This document shows positions 42,201 to 48,356 of a stretch of DNA of 48,356 nucleotides, piece by piece. Every line of letters begins with the position of its first letter. The first letter of the stretch is position 1. The notes under the pieces are model-generated. The model did not search any database, was not told the DNA's origin, and saw nothing but the letters and a program-made list of their open reading frames with translations. The DNA is taken from positions 1 through 48,356 of the IMG/VR virus record IMGVR_UViG_3300030382_000911, one strand, 5' to 3'. Origin of the DNA: a virus. The translations under genes and the position numbers were made by a program.

Positions 42201-45145
42201 TACAGAAGATTCCTGAACCAGATGAAGGCCAGATTAAACAAGCGAAGATGCTGCGTGAGCGTATAGAAGGTGCTAACAAAGACCAGACTACTGAGCTTGT
42301 GAAAGACAACTTAGAGCAAGACTTACTACCTCGTTCGTATACGAGAACAGTCACTACATCAGCAATCAAGTCACCTACTAAAGCTAACTTAGAGACAATG
42401 AGAACTAACGTCCGTAAGATTGGTAACAGGCTTGGTGTGTACGAGATAAAAGGGAAGAAAGACCGTAAGGAAACTCAAGCCCGTTTGGAACAAATATCTC
42501 GTGCTATGGTTAAGAATAAAGACAAAGTACTTGACCGTATGGTTACTGCTGGTAAATGGCAGAATGTCGAGGATGTAATCAGAGCTAGTCACGCGCTGGC
42601 TAACGAAGAGAACCTAAAACGTGTTAAAGCGCCCGTTAATAACAAACCTAAGCCAGAGACTAAAGTAGAGGCCACTACGTCAGTTGAGCAACCTACACCT
42701 CCTGTACGACTAGATGAGCAAAGTCTGGATGTACTGGATGAGACGATACCACCAGAAGTACACGGTAAATCACCAGAGGAAGTACAGCAGATTAAGGATG
42801 CAGAAGCAGATGCTTATAAGAAGTTGTTGGAAGAGTCCAGTAAGAAGATTTCTGAGAACATGGGTAACTTTGTACGCTCAGGTGAGAAAGATGCATTCGC
42901 TAAAGCTAGGAAGCCTACAGGTGCATTAGACCGTGTTGGTCGTATGGCTGCTAAGATTACTGAGGACATTGGCTCTAAGTTACAGAATAGTAAGTTAACG
43001 TCATTAGAATACTTTGGTAGTAGAGTAACTGAAATTGGTCGTGGTTACGGTGGTAACATCAGACGTAAGGCTACAGGCGGCATAATTCGTGACGGAGTAT
43101 ATAAAGAGAGTATGATGAAAATCATGCCTCAGTACGTGCGTATTATGGATGATTACGCTGCTGCTCACGGTGCTGGTGCAGTAGGTAAGATGAACGCACA
43201 GCAGAAAGCGGGTGCTGATAGTAAGATTGTGAAACAATTCAACCGTGATGTATTCCGTGTACAAGAGTTACGTCGTCAAGGACGGACGAGTGAAATCAAT
43301 GTACATAAGTCTGTACTTGAGTTCGTCGACCAGTGGGATAAGTACATGGACTTCAACCACAATACATTAGTGGAAGCAGGTGTAGGTGGATTCACTAAAG
43401 ACCGTAAAGTCAAGCACTATATCCCACATATATGGGAAAGTGCTAAGCTGAAGCACATGATGAAAGTGCATGGTGAGGATAAAGTATACGAGTTATTCAG
43501 AAGAGCATACAAGTCTGCTATACAGAGTGGAACTAATCCTGCTGACGTAAGTGAAGCGAACCAACTAGCAAACAAACTAGTTGATTGGATTATAGAATCA
43601 GATGAGACAGAACTTGACCAATTCCTACCAGTGAAAGATAGTCGTGCAAAACAACGTATGGACATTGATACAACTATGGAGTTTGAAGGTTTATCTATTA
43701 TGGATATTCTAGATGATGAAGTAGCTGGTATTGGTATGAAGTACTCCAATCGTATGGCAGGTTGGGTAGGTTTAAGTAAGTCAACTGATGGTACACTAAC
43801 TTCGCAGATGGATATTGAACTGTTCAAGAAGAACATGATAGCTGAAGCCAAAGAGAAAGGTATTGACAGCAAGAAGTATGAACAGTACTACGACGATGTT
43901 ATTAACCTAATGTTTGGACGACCTACTCGTGGTGGACTCACAGCAGAACTACGTCAGTTGAAAGACCTTACAGCACTAACACGTATGGGTGGACTAGGTA
44001 CTGCACAGTTAATCGAGACTGGACAAGTAATAACAAGGTCTGCACTGAACTTATCGGCTAGTAATGCGAAGCGAGTAATTGCTGACAACGTCACGGCTAG
44101 TAAGAGTGAAGATAGCCTAATGAGGGAAATACAATCAATTAGTAGCATAACAGATGATATTGAATGGTTGGATAGACAGTCCGTACACTTAGACCAAGCT
44201 GAACTACAAAAGCTTAACAAGATGCGACAAGTAAGTTTGTACCTAGCAGATAAGGCCACTTTCGGTAGCCTAAAAGCGCCTGCTAGCCGTTTGCTGGGGA
44301 AAACTACTGGCTTCAATGCAGTTAGGCGTGCTCAGTCAAGAATCGCTCAGATGAGCTTTACGGTTGACGTAATGCGGCATTTTAAGGCTGGGAAAGGGGT
44401 AATGGGCAATCAGCGGATGGCAGACTTAGGTTTGACAGAAGTCGATGGTACAGACTCTGGAATGTCAGAAGTTGTAAGTAAGTACGTCGAGTTTGATGGT
44501 GACGGATACCCTACTAAATTAAATGTAGACAAGTGGCCAGACGATGTACGCGAGAGATTCCAATTTGCAATGTTACGCGAGGAGGCCCAACAGGTTCAGC
44601 GTACACAAGTTGGAGAGTTACCACCGTGGATGAATAGACCGTTAATGTCACTAGTATTCCAATTCCGTCAGATGCCTATCGTAGCTAATAATAAACAGTT
44701 AGGACGAAACATGGCGTTTGCAGATAAGGAAGCAGTGACAGCGACTATGCTGAATGCAGCTATCTCTGGGATGGTTCGGTACAGTAAGTTCGCTGTGTTA
44801 GGTGTAGGTTATGCCTCACTTACAGACAGTGACGTACAAGAGCCTAACTACAAAATGATGCAGACAGACAAGTACATTGCACAGTTTGGTATATTCCCTG
44901 ATGCGAAAGACTTCGTAATGGGAGCGTATCAAGCAGGCACTTCGGACAAACCTTTAGAACGTATGAAGGATGAAGTGTTCGGTCAGATACCAGCAATGGG
45001 TTTAATGAGTGACTACAAAGAAACACTCACTAACGATATGGGTTCTCGTGAACAGATTGAAGCCGCACAAGGTCTTGTGCCTTTAGGTAATACCGCTTAT
45101 GCAGATATGGTGCATACGTGGATGGTAGATACATTCGGAGAATAA
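39248..45145 (+). CDS. Giant internal virion protein (T7 gp16-like) with muramidase and SNase-like domains
   Basis: The product has 1965 residues from ATG 39248 (AGGAA six bases upstream; ATG 39242 is too close), against 1318 in T7 gp16. Residues 1-150 match T4 lysozyme spacing: E33, D42, T48 correspond to E11, D20, T26, within EEGYVDGEYKDDKGISTSG. Residues about 167-285 resemble staphylococcal nuclease: VVDGDTF, LRVSGINTPE and YGKGTFGRNL give D176, R186, E194, R236 equivalent to D21, R35, E43, R87; D40 is Asn191 here. T7 gp16 instead has a transglycosylase domain. The long remainder is helical with hydrophobic stretches (about 490-620), as in ejected channel proteins. It probably opens peptidoglycan and perhaps cuts nucleic acid during infection. 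Confidence 0.85.
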   Translation: MAKTYHGQEAVNKLEADLGRPLSLAERRVAEEEGYVDGEYKDDKGISTSGVGQTGKYRDMSFTETFDEHRKYAAESIQGFDNLPEELQAEFIQLAYRGDLQQSPTARKMFNEGNYEEASKELLNHKEYNERKKQGDDGVTRRLEAASEAIVNFPEPSADKSQVQSKGTIKDVVDGDTFTTGNDTLRVSGINTPESVHPDEDRNTEEGKVASDFAKDVMPVGSEVTVDSYGKGTFGRNLSGVTRNINGTEVDYGLVALDQQMSTYYTKYGEHPDPMKHDQYKEYYSRLVPYQLGTSEELPSKGEMEEMTVLQQKFSKTYRDFKEGEATQEQLDSVTAELYGDPQKVMKYRRALVRGNFQMNSSNPNTLAGAMKIAMENQPELVGEYNRAVRNGHLQFSNAPEEEPSFWTKAGASFGMFSSVANVADTENLWSARRHGVDAKIPETELVKGVPDQYHSLILQESEKYNDTAALVLRDQLQSDIENNKIFDNMEWYAQFGYGALSLVADPLTFAPAGMVAKGGQAIVNTNRAWQVARVIGGKEIVAGSAGGAKLTAYAAAGATEGAIINAPRLTGDHTYTARDYQLDIMMDTAFGVALGGAISAVPYTIEYSKQLRKSRQIEQSQIMQKAEQESEAKAKGVSESDVVGSVNPEMDVVKEEVQQKAQVPKAQAKVKRATGIKFPEWSAVGEVSSDGYNKAVSTLNNLFPKNSSMRKLLNVGINLNKKADDETRSIVDKLNSDILHIAAAFPSGKVPKEIGKALEGVAFNQKSYTRKNAMATLLQGDTADQVGELTSYIETLRNREELWDGYDVQPLSGSEFFKHQGDILTREFGSQGDDIFELTNTLPKELSYLKDVVELNKVAVEKADPAFTELVEELNGMVAVRMEQIEFADRRRYTDSQQSWGKSVEMSATEIMQKLREEGLTPRTAEYKKRLKELRTYGRKAVGEEVNQVGKLNDFTVGTLRKESDPDSEVYYSLDDAKQELLKLQKIPEPDEGQIKQAKMLRERIEGANKDQTTELVKDNLEQDLLPRSYTRTVTTSAIKSPTKANLETMRTNVRKIGNRLGVYEIKGKKDRKETQARLEQISRAMVKNKDKVLDRMVTAGKWQNVEDVIRASHALANEENLKRVKAPVNNKPKPETKVEATTSVEQPTPPVRLDEQSLDVLDETIPPEVHGKSPEEVQQIKDAEADAYKKLLEESSKKISENMGNFVRSGEKDAFAKARKPTGALDRVGRMAAKITEDIGSKLQNSKLTSLEYFGSRVTEIGRGYGGNIRRKATGGIIRDGVYKESMMKIMPQYVRIMDDYAAAHGAGAVGKMNAQQKAGADSKIVKQFNRDVFRVQELRRQGRTSEINVHKSVLEFVDQWDKYMDFNHNTLVEAGVGGFTKDRKVKHYIPHIWESAKLKHMMKVHGEDKVYELFRRAYKSAIQSGTNPADVSEANQLANKLVDWIIESDETELDQFLPVKDSRAKQRMDIDTTMEFEGLSIMDILDDEVAGIGMKYSNRMAGWVGLSKSTDGTLTSQMDIELFKKNMIAEAKEKGIDSKKYEQYYDDVINLMFGRPTRGGLTAELRQLKDLTALTRMGGLGTAQLIETGQVITRSALNLSASNAKRVIADNVTASKSEDSLMREIQSISSITDDIEWLDRQSVHLDQAELQKLNKMRQVSLYLADKATFGSLKAPASRLLGKTTGFNAVRRAQSRIAQMSFTVDVMRHFKAGKGVMGNQRMADLGLTEVDGTDSGMSEVVSKYVEFDGDGYPTKLNVDKWPDDVRERFQFAMLREEAQQVQRTQVGELPPWMNRPLMSLVFQFRQMPIVANNKQLGRNMAFADKEAVTATMLNAAISGMVRYSKFAVLGVGYASLTDSDVQEPNYKMMQTDKYIAQFGIFPDAKDFVMGAYQAGTSDKPLERMKDEVFGQIPAMGLMSDYKETLTNDMGSREQIEAAQGLVPLGNTAYADMVHTWMVDTFGE

Positions 45146-45148
45146 AGA

Positions 45149-48013
45149 ATGGCAAAGACGCGTAACGACATAGTTAGTAACGGAAGCTCTACTATATATG
45201 ATGTGACCTTTGATTTAGGTTTCATTAAGAAAGAACATATATATGTATATGCAGAAGGTAGTAACTATACAGTTCAGTTAGCTTATAACTGGATTAGTGA
45301 TACGCGTATTGAATTGGTAGCACCTGTTCCGGCAGGTGACACCTTTCACATACGCAGAGTAGTACCACGTGACCAGTTAACAAACGATTACGAAGATGGT
45401 GCAATACTCAGAGAAGATAACTTAGATTCGTCTTTCCTACAGGCATTGATGGTTCTAGAAGAACTCTCTGATGGTTACTTCTTAGTAGATGGTAGCGAGT
45501 TTAGTGTTGAGAACGACATTAACCTAGATGGTCAGAAGTTAGTGGGTAGTGACATTATTAATGCTATCCAAGTGTTCTATGAACGCAATGGTGGAACACT
45601 AGCAGTAGATAATGTACAAGCTGCTATTGATGCGTTAGATAGTTATCGTGTTTCTATGCAAGGTAACTTAACTTCAAACAACGCGAGTATTAGCACACTT
45701 ACATCAGACTTAGATGCAGCAGAAGTACAGATACAAGCAAACTTAGACAACATCGACCAGTTCCGTTTAGACATTGCAGCCAATGCGCTAGACATTAGTG
45801 CGTTGAACACTAATAAGATGGATAGGGATGTTGATGCAGTATCTGGTAATGTTGCTGTATTTAACAGTGCAGGTCATGCGATTGATAGTGATACGTCTAT
45901 TGATGACATTATCAACTCAGCACCAACATACTCTCAGGAGACAGTACCAACTGGTGTAATACCTGAGAACGCTATTTGGTACAACCCGTCAATCCCCGCT
46001 TATTTCATTTACTATGTAGATGGAGACAGTAGTCAGTGGATTGAGATAGGGCAATCAATACAAAGTGAAGTAGTACCAGACCCTAGTTTATATACCACAA
46101 CACTAGATATTGTTAATAGTAGTGTTGCTTACCCAGTGGGTACGGTCATTACCACTACAGGGTACTCAGCGAATGGTGATGGTGGTGCCGGGTTGTGGGA
46201 ACTCACGAACATAGTAGATAGTCCGTCAAAAGAGCCGTACGAGCTAGGTGAACCATCGCTACGGGATGCTTCGGGTAGAACTTGGGTATTAGTAGGGCAG
46301 ACAGTGAATGTACTAAGTATAGGTGCAACCGCAGACGATACTGGATTTAACAATAAGTTGGTTCTTTTTGCGGGGATACAAGCAGCTAACAGTGGGTACA
46401 CAAAACTAGACCTGCAAGGACTAAATTTTTACACCCAAGATTTTGTGGCAGCAACACTGCAAGATAAATTCGAGATAGCGAATGGTAGTATTACGTACAA
46501 TGGACTAACACATGTTCAGTATGTACTAAGGCTAAAAACCATATCGGATTTGATAGTCAAGGACTTAGAGGTAAATGCGAGTAGTTTAGCAGCGAAAGCA
46601 TTATTGATAAATCCTAACAACGCAGCATGTAAGATTGATGTTATCAGATGTGATATAGGGAACACATTGCAGACAGATACCGTTACCGGTTTCGCAGCGT
46701 GTGTCCAAGTATCCCCTGAGTCTGGTGTTGGGGATTACTTTGAAAGTTGTAATGTCATAGGTGGTAAGTACTATAACTCGACAAGCACAAAAACCAACAC
46801 AGGTAAACTAACTTCAGTTGGTAGAGGTGTGTACGTATCTGACTGCGAGTATAGTACGGTAAGCGAGGTACGGGTAGAGGATATAGGGCCGTATTACGAT
46901 GGAGACGGTGTAGTTGTGACTGCTGAGGGTTCAGTAGTAGGGCGCAGAGCTAGCTTCAAAGCGCGAGTTGGTAACTGCTACTTTAAAGACTGTCAGAAAC
47001 GGGCAGTGAAGTTGCAAGTAGCTCGGGCAACCGTGAGCAACATAGAAGTAGAGCGGACACAGGCGTTTACGAAAGCTGACGGTCAAAGTGAAGTAGGTAT
47101 GTTAGAAGGTGGTGTAGTGACAGACGTTCATTGTACTTACGCGAATGGTGCAGAACCAACTAACATTGTTAGCTTTATTGTAAATAACCCTGACACATAC
47201 ACAGGTGTGCCTTGTAGTGTAGACAACATAACAGTCAGTAGCGAAAACCCATTAGGTATAGTAGAGGACATTGTAGGTTTCGCACTGTACGCAAGTGACA
47301 CAACATTAGTCGGCTGTCGGATGAGTAACATAAACCTATCCTGTAAAGTTCGGAACATTGCTAGAGTGTACACTGCAAACCAAGCGAGTAATACTAGGCA
47401 CTTTGCACCGTTACTAATAAAAGATGTTAACTTTGAAGGTTGGGCTGGTACAGCAGAAGATGGAGTGCTATTCATGACGAGGGGTGCATCAAGTTATAAT
47501 GGTGTAGACCTTAACGCACAGCATGTAGTAGCGAGAGACAAGACAGTAGCCCCTCTGAGCCACTTGAGTTCATTACCTGGGTCTACAGCGTTCCTATCGG
47601 TAACTACTATTTACGCAGAGGCAATAGCAGTGTCTGACCCTCGGTTTATCGAGAAGTACGGGGGTGGTGCAAGAGTTATTACATACCCTGTCACAGAAGG
47701 TAGTACAATAGACATTAGATTCACACTAAAGTCAGCATACAGCGCAGTGTTAGTGACGGTAATGTTTACGTCTAGTAGAGACGACGATTTTAATAAACTG
47801 CACACAGGCGGTGTAATTCAGGCGTCAATAAGTAGAGCGTACTACGCTGAGACTGTAGCTGGGATAAAGAGTTCAGCACAGACCGGTAGCATAGCTATAA
47901 CACCTAGTGGGACTAGTAGAGAGTTCAACGTAACGAAAAGCGCAGGCTCTACAAACTCATCAGGCTACATAACAGTTGTGATAACGGACAACGGTGACGC
48001 TGAACAAGCTTAA
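45149..48013 (+). CDS. Tail fibre/tailspike with T7 gp17-type N-terminus
   Basis: The product has 954 residues. Residues 1-150 match the T7 gp17 tail-attachment domain: STIYDVTFDLGFIKKEHIYV, IRRVVPRDQLTNDYEDGAIL, REDNLDSSFLQALMVLEEL. Residues 155-225 contain a helical coiled region. Near 340 lies ANGDGGAGLWEL and near 390 SIGATADDTGFNNKL, the same order of elements as in the second tailspike, followed by beta-helix-like repeats and a compact C-terminus. It attaches to the tail and probably degrades or binds surface polysaccharide. It ends nine bases before the second tailspike gene. Confidence 0.9.
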   Translation: MAKTRNDIVSNGSSTIYDVTFDLGFIKKEHIYVYAEGSNYTVQLAYNWISDTRIELVAPVPAGDTFHIRRVVPRDQLTNDYEDGAILREDNLDSSFLQALMVLEELSDGYFLVDGSEFSVENDINLDGQKLVGSDIINAIQVFYERNGGTLAVDNVQAAIDALDSYRVSMQGNLTSNNASISTLTSDLDAAEVQIQANLDNIDQFRLDIAANALDISALNTNKMDRDVDAVSGNVAVFNSAGHAIDSDTSIDDIINSAPTYSQETVPTGVIPENAIWYNPSIPAYFIYYVDGDSSQWIEIGQSIQSEVVPDPSLYTTTLDIVNSSVAYPVGTVITTTGYSANGDGGAGLWELTNIVDSPSKEPYELGEPSLRDASGRTWVLVGQTVNVLSIGATADDTGFNNKLVLFAGIQAANSGYTKLDLQGLNFYTQDFVAATLQDKFEIANGSITYNGLTHVQYVLRLKTISDLIVKDLEVNASSLAAKALLINPNNAACKIDVIRCDIGNTLQTDTVTGFAACVQVSPESGVGDYFESCNVIGGKYYNSTSTKTNTGKLTSVGRGVYVSDCEYSTVSEVRVEDIGPYYDGDGVVVTAEGSVVGRRASFKARVGNCYFKDCQKRAVKLQVARATVSNIEVERTQAFTKADGQSEVGMLEGGVVTDVHCTYANGAEPTNIVSFIVNNPDTYTGVPCSVDNITVSSENPLGIVEDIVGFALYASDTTLVGCRMSNINLSCKVRNIARVYTANQASNTRHFAPLLIKDVNFEGWAGTAEDGVLFMTRGASSYNGVDLNAQHVVARDKTVAPLSHLSSLPGSTAFLSVTTIYAEAIAVSDPRFIEKYGGGARVITYPVTEGSTIDIRFTLKSAYSAVLVTVMFTSSRDDDFNKLHTGGVIQASISRAYYAETVAGIKSSAQTGSIAITPSGTSREFNVTKSAGSTNSSGYITVVITDNGDAEQA

Positions 48014-48022
48014 GGAGATACG

Positions 48023-48356
48023 ATGGCAATACCAGATTATCCAAACAACCCAGCAGTAGACGATGAGTTTACTGTAGGGTTAGTAACGTTTATCTGGGAT
48101 GGTGAGAAGTGGAGGCGTAAGCCTCTACCATCACTAGCACCAGATGCAAGTAATATACAGTACGACAACACTAACACCGGTATGGTGGCAGGTAACGTAC
48201 AAGACGCAGTTGATGAACTGTACGCAGGTTTAACATTAGACACAACAACAAGCCTAATTAACTACAATAAAACAGCAACCGTTGGCACTGTAGCCACTAC
48301 ACGAGGGTTTACGACAGAGGGCGACGGTAGTGGTGCTCAGTGGAAGCGGGTGTCAG
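48023..48356 (+). CDS. Second tailspike/tail fibre protein, N-terminal part
   Basis: The gene starts at ATG 48023 behind a strong TAAGGAG (48010-48016) and runs off the right end, continuing at base 2. The N-terminus (MAIPDYPNNPAVDDEFTVG, then FIWDGEKW) looks like a small attachment domain, followed by a stretch with NVQDAVDEL. A similar short element, NVQAAIDALDS, occurs in the preceding tail fibre. Lying 9 bases after that fibre, it is probably co-transcribed with it. Lacking a gp17-type N-terminus, it may attach through the first fibre; that is an inference. Confidence 0.85.
   Translation, partial: MAIPDYPNNPAVDDEFTVGLVTFIWDGEKWRRKPLPSLAPDASNIQYDNTNTGMVAGNVQDAVDELYAGLTLDTTTSLINYNKTATVGTVATTRGFTTEGDGSGAQWKRVS
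48268..48356. repeat. Terminal redundancy of the assembly, right copy
   Basis: This is the right-hand copy of the 89-base overlap with the window start. Counting in triplets from the ATG at 48023 shows that base 48269 is the first base of a codon, matching base 2 of the window, so the join restores one uninterrupted gene. Confidence 0.95.

Noticed and set aside
44844-45026. Minus-strand reading frames throughout the window
   Set aside because: All lie opposite well-supported + strand genes, with low-complexity Ser/Leu/Cys-rich translations and no ribosome binding sites.

Overview
This window is the genome of a T7-like lytic podovirus (short-tailed dsDNA phage) infecting an unidentified, probably marine Gram-negative bacterium. 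The first 89 bases recur at the end (1-89 = 48268-48356) and one tailspike gene reads in frame across that junction, so the assembly is circular with about 48,267 unique bases. All recognised genes lie on the + strand, tightly packed and often overlapping by ATGA or TAATG. I found no integrase, repressor or CRISPR array. The T7-like plan rests on single-subunit RNA polymerases, a family A DNA polymerase, a gp17-type tail fibre N-terminus and the gene order portal, scaffold, capsid, tail tubular A, tail tubular B, three internal virion proteins, fibres, lysis genes, terminase. The marine suggestion is an inference from thyX, class I nrdAB and a MazG-like gene.

Layout: 1-5814 holds the end of the second tailspike, a small protein, two membrane lysis candidates, small and large terminase and two unknown genes. 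5815-6592 is a non-coding region with hairpins, helically phased CATTG repeats and a tetranucleotide tract; it is the best place for early control, replication or packaging signals and possibly the collapsed terminal repeat. 6593-12442 is the early region: small unknown genes, a 708-residue single-subunit RNA polymerase and a SLOG/DprA-like protein. 12387-26617 is DNA metabolism: primase, helicase, DUF3310-like protein, ThyX, NrdB, NrdA, MazG-like protein, a structured non-coding stretch (19678-20087), DNA polymerase, probable ssDNA-binding protein, 5'-3' exonuclease, ATP-dependent ligase and endonuclease VII. A second, 800-residue RNA polymerase (26617-29019) stands just before the virion genes (29044-48013 and the junction tailspike).

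How it may work: host RNA polymerase would read the early region, the first phage polymerase would take over, and the second phage polymerase sits where a late-gene polymerase would be expected. The two-step relay is inferred from position only. Nucleotide supply is strongly represented (RNR, ThyX, MazG-like). The largest internal virion protein begins with a T4-lysozyme-like muramidase domain followed by a staphylococcal-nuclease-like domain, so the ejected proteins may cut both peptidoglycan and nucleic acid. No separate endolysin was recognised.

Most notable for follow-up: two complete RNA polymerases; the 410-base structured region with a D-armless tRNA-like fold, a 17-bp inverted repeat touching the next ribosome binding site and an 11-base complement of the 16S rRNA 3' end; the muramidase-nuclease virion protein; the phased CATTG repeats; a helicase gene that seems to start at AUU; and an N-terminal peptide shared by two replication proteins.
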